From Pelagomonas calceolata (taxonomy: Eukaryota; Sar; Pelagophyceae; Pelagomonadales; Pelagomonadaceae), in the NCBI GenBank assembly GCA_918797485.1, contig CAKKNE010000006.1, positions 2,294,001 through 2,358,000 on the forward strand: DNA of 64,000 bases, given 5' to 3'. Position 1 is the first letter of the stretch. Each line of letters opens with the position of its first letter. Position numbers and translations under genes: made by a program. Below are positions 53,107-61,306 of this stretch, one piece after another. A model generated the notes under the pieces. It ran no database searches, was not told the DNA's origin, and saw only the letters and a list, made by a program, of their open reading frames with translations.

Positions 53107-54057
53107 CTACGGAGCGGGGAGTGTCCCTAGGGGGCCTTTCTGCCCGGGATCCTCGCCGCCGGGGGGCTGCGCCACCTGGGGCTGCGCCGCGGGGGACACG
53201 GCCGCGGCCACGGCGTCCTTCGGGCCGTAGCGGTACGCCGGGCAGCCGGGGCAGCTGAAGCAGCAGACGGAGATGGATATTGAAAGCAACACGACGATGA
53301 CGACCCACATTCCAATAAAAATAAAAAAGCGCATACATATCCAATCGTCGTCGTCGTCGTCGTCGTCGTCGTCCCTGTGTGGAAACCAAAGGTTTCGGCT
53401 CCACGCCATCGACGCGACAAGCCCACTGGGCGATTTCCACGCGGTCCGCGACAGCCGAGTGCAGTACCCATCCTGGTCGCAGTCGGGGAAGTCGCCGCCG
53501 CAACACGTCGGGTAGTAGTTGTAGCCGCTGCCGCACTCCTTGTAGCCGGGGGGGCAATTTCCCGGGACGCACGAGAGGTCGAGCGACGCGTCCGTCGAGG
53601 ATTCGCTTCCGTCGAACCCGCAGACGATTGAGACGTCCTCATCGTGGGTGCACGCCGACGGCCCACCCGACCTTCCATCGACGGCTTCGAGGAACGTGGT
53701 GTAGGTGGTCGCCGTGTACGTGTACGTCGAGTAATCGTAGACGTAGGGGTCCTCCAGCTCGACGATGCCGCCGCCGGTCAGCGGCGTGTAGCAGTGGCCC
53801 TCGTCGACGGTCCACGAAACCCAGTCCGTGTTGAAGAGTTGCTTGCAGACGAGCGTCGCGTGGCTGTCCTCAAAATAACTGCCCGAGCCGTAGGCTCCGA
53901 GGCCGCTGCAGACCGAGCTCCATGCGCCTTTGTAGTACACCTGCAGGAGGCCGTCGTACCCCCCCGCCGTCCGGCCGTTTACCAGCTTCACGTCGCCCTC
54001 CGTCTGGGCGGACGCGGTCCCGACGAGCGCGCCGACGACGAGAGTGATGGAGCGCAT
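53107..54057 (-). CDS. SRCR-domain type I membrane protein
   Basis: Two exons, 54057-53453 and 53374-53107, encode 290 residues. A signal peptide (MRSITLVVGALVGTASAQ) leads into a scavenger-receptor Cys-rich-like domain (VKLVNGRTAGGYDGLLQVYY, WSSVCSG, ATLVCKQLF). Further Cys-rich segments follow (CVPGNCPPGYKECG, YPTCCGGDFPDCDQDG). After a run of Asp residues coded by a GAC repeat comes a transmembrane helix (FFIFIGMWVVIVVLLSISIS) and a Pro/Ala-rich cytoplasmic tail. It is probably a cell-surface receptor or adhesion protein. The intron is 78 bp, a multiple of three, so an unspliced transcript would also stay open; the splice signals and inverted repeats favour removal. Confidence 0.8.
   Translation of the reverse strand: MRSITLVVGALVGTASAQTEGDVKLVNGRTAGGYDGLLQVYYKGAWSSVCSGLGAYGSGSYFEDSHATLVCKQLFNTDWVSWTVDEGHCYTPLTGGGIVELEDPYVYDYSTYTYTATTYTTFLEAVDGRSGGPSACTHDEDVSIVCGFDGSESSTDASLDLSCVPGNCPPGYKECGSGYNYYPTCCGGDFPDCDQDGYCTRLSRTAWKSPSGLVASMAWSRNLWFPHRDDDDDDDDDDWICMRFFIFIGMWVVIVVLLSISISVCCFSCPGCPAYRYGPKDAVAAAVSPAAQPQVAQPPGGEDPGQKGPLGTLPAP
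53346..53373. repeat. GTC/GAC trinucleotide microsatellite
   Basis: Nine or so repeats encode a poly-aspartate run just before the transmembrane helix of the SRCR protein. The repeat directly abuts the introner end at 53375. Confidence 0.9.
53375..53452 (-). mobile_element. Introner (intron-forming DNA element), 78 bp
   Basis: Plus-strand termini are CTGTGTGGAAACCAA (53375-53389) and the more diverged GCGATTTCCACGCGG (53430-53444), with internal box CCACGCCATCGACGCGAC. On the minus strand the donor is GTCGCG at 53452 and the acceptor CACAG ends at 53375. The target duplication is not recognisable on the microsatellite side, probably because repeat expansion overwrote it. Confidence 0.75.
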
Positions 54058-54403
54058 CGTGCAGCAGATGGGCAGCCTCTCCTCGTCGGCAAGGTGCGGC
54101 GCGCGCGACCGCGATTCGTCTCGGGTGTTGCCCGGGCTTGCCCGCTGTGCCGCTAACGCCGGAGCAATATACAGTTGGCGCTGGGCAGCACGAGGAGCAG
54201 ATTCTAGTGATCTTTCTAGTGGGCCACTATAGTGGCGCGCGAGATGATCGCGGCCCGACACGAGTCCTGTCTCTCGCCATGATTCGCCGATCAGATCATC
54301 ATGATCATGTGCCTTAGTAGAGCTAGGCCATCGAGTCGCGCGCCTGCGCGGCTTGCGTGGCGACCGTGCGCTTCGAGGGTTGGACGTAGACCACAACATG
54401 TTG
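54058..54403. other. Intergenic region between tandem minus-strand genes
   Basis: A 346-bp spacer between the SRCR gene start and the SDR stop. I see no CTAG motif and no gene. Confidence 0.5.
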
Positions 54404-55258
54404 TTACGCGCGCGCCTCAAGAGCCAACTCATCCATCGCAGCAAACCGCTGGACGCCCTCCGCGTCGCCCGCGATACCACCGACGATGGCGTCGGCCAGC
54501 GTGCCCACTCTGATGGTTCTATCAACGAAGGGCACGCCTAAAGCCGAAGCCAAGTTGAAGACCGGGATGATGGGCAACACGTCGAGCTTGCCCCAGGACC
54601 AGATGAGCGAAGGGCGGTACACCACCGGTCGTAACTTATCTGAATTCTCACTGAGCTTGGCCTCCACGGCTCGTTTGGCGACTAAATACCTACGAAGCCA
54701 CTCCGGAGCTACCTTATCTTCGACGAAGGACCCGCCAGCGACGTCGGGCCACCCGGACTCCGCGCACGACACGAACGCGAACGGTGTGCGAGGTGCAAAC
54801 GGCAACCGTAGGCGATTCGCCGTCGCATCAATGGCGTTGAAGGCCGTCTGCCGCGTGATGCGATCATATGTACTTTCCGCACCGGGCACGGAATTGGAGC
54901 CGCTCACGACCTTCGAGAACTGCGTTAAACCCGAGTCCACGTCGAACAACAACCCCACGGCGTGCACGACGGCGTCGGCGTCCTTCACGAACTGCTGGAC
55001 GTCCTTCGCGTCCGCGGCGTCTCCACTAATCCATTCGACGCAGTCTAAGGCGGCGTCGCCCGGCAGCGGGTTCTCGCCTCTTCTGCTTAATGAAGCGACT
55101 TCCCAGCCTCGTTCCACCGCGCGTTTGCAGACCTCTCTTCCTACGTACCCCGACCCGCCGAGGACGCAGAGGCGCTTGGGAGGGGCGGCTGACATGCTCA
55201 TGTGCTGGCGCGTCAGAGCGAATGCGGCTGGCAAGAGGATTAAAGCTTTGACAGTCAT
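54404..55258 (-). CDS. Atypical short-chain dehydrogenase, COQ11/NDUFA9-like
   Basis: A 284-residue protein. The presequence MTVKALILLPAAFALTRQHM with AAFALTR resembles the ASAF-type cleavage site of bipartite plastid signals, although a mitochondrial signal is also possible. The Rossmann start is RLCVLGGSGYVGREVCKRAV (G-x-G-x-x-G), followed by ADAVVHAVGLLFDVDSG and YLVAKRAVEAKL. The canonical YxxxK is present as YLVAK. The best family fit is the atypical SDRs related to NDUFA9 and yeast Coq11, which work near complex I or in coenzyme Q metabolism. Catalytic activity is uncertain. Confidence 0.75.
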   Translation of the reverse strand: MTVKALILLPAAFALTRQHMSMSAAPPKRLCVLGGSGYVGREVCKRAVERGWEVASLSRRGENPLPGDAALDCVEWISGDAADAKDVQQFVKDADAVVHAVGLLFDVDSGLTQFSKVVSGSNSVPGAESTYDRITRQTAFNAIDATANRLRLPFAPRTPFAFVSCAESGWPDVAGGSFVEDKVAPEWLRRYLVAKRAVEAKLSENSDKLRPVVYRPSLIWSWGKLDVLPIIPVFNLASALGVPFVDRTIRVGTLADAIVGGIAGDAEGVQRFAAMDELALEARA

Positions 55259-55367
55259 GGCGCAGACGTATGGTGGGGATGGCTACGTCCTTTTGGGGCA
55301 CTGTATGCAATTCGTGCGTGCCGTTCAGTGCCAAAATGAGTCTCTGAGCTGGTTATTTGAGCTGGTG

Positions 55368-55391
55368 CTTAGCGTAGCGACACACACTAGT
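55368..55391 (-). promoter_or_regulatory. CTAG inverted-repeat promoter motif, copy 12 (weak)
   Basis: Read on the minus strand it is ACTAGTGTGTGTCG followed by TACGCTAAG. Both arms are recognisable but the centre is diverged. It lies in the divergent spacer between the SDR (55258) and TFIIE-alpha (55559). Confidence 0.45.
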
Positions 55392-55558
55392 ATGCTCCAG
55401 GCCCGCGGCGCCGCGGCCAGCGAGCGTGTGGTGCACGGCCACGGCGTGGGAGAACGCTGTTGGATCACTGCTACCGGGCGCAATCGCTGCGCCGCATACG
55501 CCGCCGCCGCAGGGCCGCCAAAACGCCGCCGCTGCAGCAGCCCTAGGCAGCACCAAGG

Positions 55559-56842
55559 ATGGTCGAGGCCATCCGCGACTGCGAGGCGTTGGTGGCGGCG
55601 GTAGCTAGAGCTTTTTATCCCGATGATGTGGCTATTGTGTTGGATGCATTGATCCGAGACAGGTATGTGCGCGAGGACGAGATGGGGCGACGGCTGCGCA
55701 TGTCCGCGCGGCAAGCTAGGAAGCTTTTACAGTTACTCGAAGGCGAGCGATTGGTCGATTTCGAGGTTTTGGACGTCGGCGCCGACGGAAAACTAAAAAA
55801 AAAGAAGAAAGATTTAGGTCATGAGATAGGTAAAGCCGGAGATGCGGGCCGGAAATCCCCGGCACCACCCGCGGCGAACGAGATCTACTGGTACGTCGAC
55901 CTGGCGCGGTTCGTCGATGTGATACGGTGGCGCGTGCACACGATGCGCGAGACGATTCGCAAGAGGGAGTCGGCAGCTACCGCGGCGCTGACGTTTCGGT
56001 GCGGCCGGTGCGGCGTCGGCCAGTCGTCTCTAGATGCTGTCAGGTACCAGTTCAAGTGCCCCGAGCGGCTGTGTCTGGGCGAGCCCGACGCTTTACTTAC
56101 TGAATCCGCTCTTGACGCTTCTCTCACTTCTGCCAGAAGATTAGGAGCAAAAGTAGACACGCAGCTTGGGAGTAGCGAGGATCATGATAGGGCGGGCATT
56201 TATGAACTACTTAGGAGGTTAGATGGGAAGGAGCTGCCCTCAAATAAGCCGTCCGAGAACCGCGCCAGAGGTGTGGGCGGCTGGTTAGGTAACCGCGGCG
56301 ACGACAAAAAATACACGAGGAACGAGGACGGCACCATCACCACGACCTTCGGGTCGAAGCATGATAGAAGTGGATTGGCTTCGGCGCTGTTTGCTCGCAA
56401 CGACCGCGGGCAGACTGTCTCCGTGTCGCTCAACGGAGAAACGACTACTTCCACAGAGCCATCTAAGAAAGAAGCGAAGAAAGATAGCTCATTACCTTCG
56501 TTTCTGCAGGGGTCTAGAGTGAAACCGAGAACTGCGCAGGACATGTATGCCAATGACGAAAGTGATGAGGACATGGAGGACGCGGAGGGCCTCGTGGCGA
56601 CACAGGCCGCGCGGCAGGCGTCCGAAAGTTGGAAGCCCGTGGATCGGGGCGGGGCGGTGCACTTGGGCGCTCGGGGCGGGTGGGCCGCGGTCACGTCGCC
56701 GCGAGAGGTCGTCGAGGAGGTTGTTGAAGAGGAGGAGGAGGTCGTCGTCGAGTCGGACGACGATGCGGGCGTGGCGTGGACGCCGTACACGCGGGACGAT
56801 GCGCGGCTGGGGTACGTGTTCGTGCCGAGTAATGTGAGTTAA
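55559..56842 (+). CDS. GTF2E1: General transcription factor IIE subunit alpha
   Basis: A 427-residue protein. An N-terminal winged helix (residues about 10-75: EDEMGRRLRMSARQARKLLQ, then LEGERLVDFEV) and the following helix-rich segment (IYWYVDLARFVDVIRWRVHT) match TFIIE-alpha/TFE. A zinc ribbon is seen at CGRCG and CPERLC (about 157-185). The C-terminal half is low-complexity and acidic, ending VEEVVEEEEEVVVESDDDAG then VAWTPYTRDDARLG. It recruits and regulates TFIIH at RNA polymerase II promoters. The layout and length are typical. The next gene follows 156 bp downstream on the same strand. Confidence 0.9.
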   Translation: MVEAIRDCEALVAAVARAFYPDDVAIVLDALIRDRYVREDEMGRRLRMSARQARKLLQLLEGERLVDFEVLDVGADGKLKKKKKDLGHEIGKAGDAGRKSPAPPAANEIYWYVDLARFVDVIRWRVHTMRETIRKRESAATAALTFRCGRCGVGQSSLDAVRYQFKCPERLCLGEPDALLTESALDASLTSARRLGAKVDTQLGSSEDHDRAGIYELLRRLDGKELPSNKPSENRARGVGGWLGNRGDDKKYTRNEDGTITTTFGSKHDRSGLASALFARNDRGQTVSVSLNGETTTSTEPSKKEAKKDSSLPSFLQGSRVKPRTAQDMYANDESDEDMEDAEGLVATQAARQASESWKPVDRGGAVHLGARGGWAAVTSPREVVEEVVEEEEEVVVESDDDAGVAWTPYTRDDARLGYVFVPSNVS

Positions 56843-56998
56843 CTTTGATTACCTGAGAAAATCAGTTTGCGAGGAAGGATCATTTGCGTTTAGAGCGTTC
56901 GCGCCGCGCGGCGTGTTTTTTTGCGAGCTGAAAAATCGGGTTTTTCAAGCCGAGTCAAGCCGCCGCGCGAGCCCAATAACTCACCGCAAAAACGCAAG

Positions 56999-58117
56999 AT
57001 GATCCTCACAACTTGCGCCGCCTGCGCCGCCCCACTGGCCCACGACGCGCCGCGATGCGTGAGATGTAAGTTAAGATACTGTGATGCCACTTGCCAGCAT
57101 GACCACTGGCGCCGCGGCCACAAGCAGATGTGTAAGAAAATACACCGCGGCGGCAACGCTGAGCAGTATAATGCAGACAAAAAATACAAGGAGGCCGTCG
57201 CGGTCGCGGTCGAGGCGTGCGCGGACGACACGAAGGGTCAGACGTGCTACATCTGCACGCAAGCCTTGCATTGGAAGACGAAGGAGGGCCTCGTGCGCGG
57301 GTGCTCGTGCCGTGGAACGGCGGGGTTTGCCCACGTGTCGTGTTTGGCGGAGCAGGCAAAGATTTTGAATGACGAGGCCGAGGCGAACAATTTGGGCGTC
57401 AAGGCGATGAATGAGAGGTGGAGGCGGTGGGACACGTGTAGTTTGTGCGAGCAGGAGTACCACGGCGTCGTGCGGTGCGCGCTCGGGTGGGCGTGCTGGA
57501 AGACATACGTGGGCCGGCCGGAGGCGGATCAGATTCAACGCTTGGCGATGCAACAGCTTGGGAACGGCTTATTCGAGGCAGACCACTACGAGGACGCGTT
57601 GTCCGTGTACGAGGCGGAGTTGTCTGTGGTGCGGCGCCTTGATGGATCTGAGCACGCTATCATCGGCGTGCTGGCCAATCTTGCGAGCACGTATCAATTG
57701 GTAGGGCGGTTTGAAGATGCTTTGAGACTGAAAAGAGATTCATACCGGAGGGCTTTGAAACTATTTGGCGAAGATAGTAGAGAAGCCCTCTCAGAAGCTA
57801 TGAATCTCGCACTTGCACTCCGGCTTACTGGTAACAAACCAGAGGCGAAAGAGTTACTGCGGGCCCGTATTCCCGTCGCCGAACGATCACTTGGGCGCGA
57901 ACACTATATATATTTCAGACTACGCTGGCTTTATGCAAACTCTCTTACCGATGTCGAGCCGTGCGACCTGGTTCAGGCCGAGGCACTGTTCGACGACATC
58001 TACACGCGCTTCCGGCGTGTGATGGGTGACGGGCATCCGGATACGCCGCGAATTCATAGCTGCCTTTTGGACATACGCAGGGAGCTGGCCCGCGCCCGCG
58101 CGTCGTCGCACGCCTAA
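56999..58117 (+). CDS. MYND / RING-CH / TPR protein, member 2
   Basis: A 372-residue paralogue of the gene at 39111. MYND finger: CAACAAPLAHDAPRCVRCK, then CDATCQHDHWRRGHKQMC. RING-CH: CYICTQAL, CSCRGTAGFAHVSC and WDTCSLCEQEYHG. The TPR-like C-terminus starts EDALSVYEAELSVVRRLDG, LANLASTYQLVGRFEDALRL. The start at 56999 (MILTTCAAC) aligns with that of the other member (MIILTSCAHC); an in-frame ATG 26 codons upstream is less likely. A putative E3 ubiquitin ligase; the substrate is unknown. No CTAG motif lies in its 156-bp upstream spacer, so it may be co-regulated with TFIIE-alpha or use another element. Confidence 0.82.
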   Translation: MILTTCAACAAPLAHDAPRCVRCKLRYCDATCQHDHWRRGHKQMCKKIHRGGNAEQYNADKKYKEAVAVAVEACADDTKGQTCYICTQALHWKTKEGLVRGCSCRGTAGFAHVSCLAEQAKILNDEAEANNLGVKAMNERWRRWDTCSLCEQEYHGVVRCALGWACWKTYVGRPEADQIQRLAMQQLGNGLFEADHYEDALSVYEAELSVVRRLDGSEHAIIGVLANLASTYQLVGRFEDALRLKRDSYRRALKLFGEDSREALSEAMNLALALRLTGNKPEAKELLRARIPVAERSLGREHYIYFRLRWLYANSLTDVEPCDLVQAEALFDDIYTRFRRVMGDGHPDTPRIHSCLLDIRRELARARASSHA

Positions 58118-58233
58118 CTATTCAATCAGGGAAACTCAGAAGTAGGGGGTACGCCATCGCGGCGATGAAGAAACTCAAGTGCGTACTCTTACGCAAACAA
58201 TCCAATCCGGGATACTTGGGGGGTAGGAACGGC

Positions 58234-59109
58234 TCAACACGCCGCGGGCGCGAAGTAGGAGGCCGCGCCGCCCGACGGCGCGCGCGGCCGGCCCGTCTGC
58301 GTCGGCGCCAGGGACAGGGCCGCGGGGTACGGTATTGAGAGAGACGCCGGCAGCGGCGCCGCCGCGAAGGGCGCCGCCGGGCCGGGTGCTCGCACCGGCG
58401 GCGTCGCCGCGACCGGCGCTTGCGCCGGTATCAAATGTTGCGGCGTCGGCGGGCCCGGTGGTAATGGGGTCCGGCCGTCTCCCACAACAAACGACGTGGC
58501 GGCTGTAGAGGCAGCCCCGGCCACGGCCGCGACGGCGCCGCCGTCGCGCTGCTCGAAGGCCGAATGCCACGCGTCGCCGCGCCGCGCCAGATCCGCCAAT
58601 TGCGCCCTTGATACTGAGGTTTGCGCCACCACAACTAATCGGACGGGCTCCGGCGGCGGCGGCGGCGGCGGCGGCGGCGCGGGCGCCGGCGCGGCGGCGG
58701 CCGCTCGTTTCGCGTCGACGCACGCCTTCGTCAGCGCCCTCACGACGTCGATCGCTCGTTGGAGCAGATCCACGCGGTTCCCCTCGCTCACCGCGTCTCT
58801 CCTGGGCACGGAGCCCGCGCACCGCTCCTCGGCCTCGCCGAGCGCCTTGGTAAGCTCCTCGAATTTCTCGCCGACCTCCGCTCTCCTCCTCCTTTCTCTA
58901 GCGGACTTCCGATCAGCTCTCTCGGAGGCCGTCTCGTCGGCGCCGTCGCGCGCGCGCTTCTTCGAGCGCCCGGTTTGCGGCGCCGGCTGCGGCGGCGGCG
59001 GCGGCGGCGGCGCGGCGGGGGGCGCGAGGGCGCCCACGCCGGCCTGCGTCGGGTCGTCGTCCGTCGTCGACTGGAGGAAGTCGTTGATGAAGTTCTGGAG
59101 GGTGGACAT
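58234..59109 (-). CDS. bHLH transcription factor
   Basis: A 291-residue protein from the ATG at 59109 (MSTLQNFINDFLQ). Residues about 58-130 contain a basic helix-loop-helix: ERADRKSARERRRRAEVGEK, FEELTKALGEAEE, then NRVDLLQRAIDVVRAL. The basic region carries the R-x-x-R-R-x-x-x-x-x-K pattern of DNA-binding bHLHs. Flanking parts are Pro/Ala-rich with polyproline runs coded by GCC/GGC repeats (near 58655 and 58990), typical of activator tails. The dimer partner and targets are unknown. It is probably a nuclear regulator. Confidence 0.75.
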   Translation of the reverse strand: MSTLQNFINDFLQSTTDDDPTQAGVGALAPPAAPPPPPPPQPAPQTGRSKKRARDGADETASERADRKSARERRRRAEVGEKFEELTKALGEAEERCAGSVPRRDAVSEGNRVDLLQRAIDVVRALTKACVDAKRAAAAAPAPAPPPPPPPPPEPVRLVVVAQTSVSRAQLADLARRGDAWHSAFEQRDGGAVAAVAGAASTAATSFVVGDGRTPLPPGPPTPQHLIPAQAPVAATPPVRAPGPAAPFAAAPLPASLSIPYPAALSLAPTQTGRPRAPSGGAASYFAPAAC

Positions 59110-59670
59110 TTTGTCGCGTCTCGGGTTGCGTCTCGGGCGCGTCAATAGAATTTGTCGGCGCGCCCTACTGCCACGCGCGGTGTTCAACTCGCTGTGCTGC
59201 GCTCACCCGCCGGCCTCTTGCGCGATCGCTTCTCGCTCCGCGGCGATAACTGTCTGCTATCTGCACGTGGAGCGCTGGACTACGTAATCGCTATCGGCGC
59301 GCGGTTTCTGTTAATTGCAGCGACGCGCAGCAGCTTGGTGCCAACGAAAGAGTCTGTCGCGCTTGTTCAACGCGGCCAAAGTCACAAGACCAGGCGCCGG
59401 TACAACAGAGGGCAGACATGCGCCGCTCCCAAAGTTGGCACGCGAGCGCTAGTATGTGCTAGTATGCCAAAAACAAGTCCCGACGGGCCGTCAAAGGCTC
59501 CTAGCCCACGAGAACCGCGCCGTCCCCCCCTTCAAGACCCCTCGAGGGGTCCGGGGCAGTCCTGGCCCACAACGCGCGCCGCGGCGGCCGGCGCGCGTCC
59601 CCAGAGCGCAGCCCTACTCCAATCACACCATGAATCACCCGACCACACCATGAATCACACAAAGACCAAA
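59110..59670. other. Intergenic region, with small direct repeats
   Basis: A 561-bp spacer between the bHLH start and the stop of the upstream peroxiredoxin-like gene. CGCTAGTATGTGCTAGTATG at 59449-59468 has two CTAGTATG units in tandem, unlike the inverted-repeat motif. ACACCATGAATCAC occurs twice near 59626 and 59643. No gene is seen. Confidence 0.5.
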
Positions 59671-60752
59671 TTACGCCTGACTAGCCAGAGTAGAAGCTTG
59701 GGTATCGGTCATCTGCGACCGCGTCCCTTCGTCGAACGCATCGATGGCCGCGTCCAGGATCTCCAATTGGGGAGAAGGAGCCAATCTAAACCAAGGCTTG
59801 ATCTCGACGAAGCCGCGCGGAAATAGGGACTTCGCGCGGATCGGCTCCACATCATTATTGATAAAGACCTGTGAATCAAAGTTCAAGCGCCCTGCAATTT
59901 GGGGTCTCTCGGGGTGTGTGTGAGGTGCTGCTCGCTCTACGCGGTCGAGTGTACCTCCCGGAGGTCGTGTCAAAGTTTGAGCCGAGATCACTGGTCGATT
60001 TCCACACAGATGAACACGTCCTCGCCCGACGCCCAGTTCCCGCCACACGACACGTGGGTATGGAGGAAGGTCATGTTCAGGGCATCGACCGCTCGTAAAA
60101 CTTCATGAAAGTTCCGTCCCACGGCCTCGGGATATTGTTGAATGATCTCGACCCTATTGTTCGGGTTCACTATCAATACCATCGACGCGTGCAGGACGCC
60201 TGTCGGGTGGGGGGGTTGCCCATGTCTCACCATGCCGATCGTCGACGCAATCACGGCATCGGAGTCAGCCACAATCGGGAATTCAACTCGCACATCCGAC
60301 AACTCCTCGGTGGCCGAGACCCACTTTTCTATCGTGGTCTTCGTGTTCACGGCCAGTCCCAGTATTTTTATTCTTCTTTCACCAAAGTCCTTTTGCAGCT
60401 CCGCGAGTGACGTTAGTTCTGAAGTAGCTACAGGGTCATAAGTCCGACAGAACGTCACAATCACGAGCCACTGGTTCTCGCCGTATTCCCGCGAATCGAC
60501 GGGCGCTTTTTCGTTCGTCGAAGCGGCCTTGAAATGAGGCAGTTCATCGCCGATCTGCAACGCAGCGTACGTATCTTCCCCATCGCCGCCGTCGCTCGAC
60601 GAGTCGTCCGGCACGGCTTTCAGGTACAGTTCGGCGGGCGTCGAGAAGCCGTCGGTGGGCTGCAACTCCCAGTCCTGCCGCCCGGCTTTACGAGAAGGGG
60701 CGAGCTGGTGCGCGCTCGGCGCCTTGGCGTCGTCGTCGACCTTAAAGTCCAT
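59671..60752 (-). CDS. Peroxiredoxin-like protein lacking the peroxidatic cysteine
   Basis: Two exons, 60752-60018 and 59868-59671, encode 310 residues. The fold is that of 1-Cys (PRDX6-type) peroxiredoxin: WLVIVTFCRTYDPVATSELT, GLAVNTKTTIEKWV, PIVADSDAVIASTIGM, YPEAVGRNFHEVLRAVDALN, and, only after splicing, WASGEDVFINND and LFPRGFVEIKPWFRLAPSP. The normal PVCTTEL motif reads PVATSEL, so the catalytic cysteine position is A109 (codon GCT at 60428-60426). Another Cys, C102, sits seven residues before it. It may be non-catalytic or use C102. The N-terminal 75 residues are a non-family extension. Upstream sequence is open but Arg-rich, so this ATG is preferred. Confidence 0.85.
59869..60017 (-). 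mobile_element. Introner (intron-forming DNA element), 149 bp, diverged
   Basis: Plus-strand ends are CTGTGAATCAAA (59869-59880, the TIR with three bases missing) and TCGATTTCCACACAG (59995-60009). Target copies: ATAAAGAC (59861-59868) and ATGAACAC (60010-60017), 6 of 8 identical. On the minus strand the donor is GTGTTC at 60017 and the acceptor CACAG ends at 59869. Splicing joins GED to VFINND at codon boundaries. The interior no longer resembles the other copies, suggesting an older insertion. Confidence 0.8.
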
Positions 60753-61306
60753 CGGAGCGTCGACGGCGTGCGGCGCTCGGATGCGTTCGACCGCTGGCGC
60801 TGATCGACGACGGCGGGGGCAGCCTGGAGTAAATGGCTCACGAGCTCTGTGGCCAAATACGCAGCGGCGGCGCCGGGGCAGCGCAATACGGGCGCGACGC
60901 GTCTCAATACAGGCTCTGGCGCACGCTGGTGTACACGCGACGGGCAGCTTGGCCGCGGCGGCGGCGCGCAGCGCGCACACAAAAGCCAGGAGCCGATCGG
61001 CGCGATCGCCCAGGACTCGTCGGCCCGCGCCGGCGAGCCCTCGCGGCGAGCCGTTGCCCGTGACCCTTCTCAGGTGCCGAGCGTGCGGGTTCGAGGCCGC
61101 TGGGCAGTTTTGGGCCGCCGGCGCCAGTTTTGGGCCGCTACGCATTAGGCAACGCTCGGGGCAGCCGCGCGCACTTCTTGGGACGTTGCCGCGCCGGCGC
61201 ATAGCACGCCAGGCACGAACGAGGCGCCGCGAGGCGCAGCGTTAACGACCCCAGCAGAACCAATACAAAAGCAAGCAGCCAGCCGCCGCGCTAGGAGACA
61301 ACGACC
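60753..61306. other. Divergent intergenic region without CTAG motif
   Basis: A 554-bp GC-rich spacer between the peroxiredoxin-like gene and the TMEM237-like gene. CAGTTTTGGGCCGC occurs twice near 61105 and 61125. No CTAG motif and no gene are seen. Confidence 0.5.

Noticed and set aside
58652-58680. GGC/GCC repeats resembling a microsatellite element
   Set aside because: They code polyproline and polyalanine in the bHLH protein and need no separate explanation.
59449-59468. Tandem CTAGTATG units upstream of the bHLH gene
   Set aside because: Direct rather than inverted arrangement and without the TTAC centre; may be unrelated.
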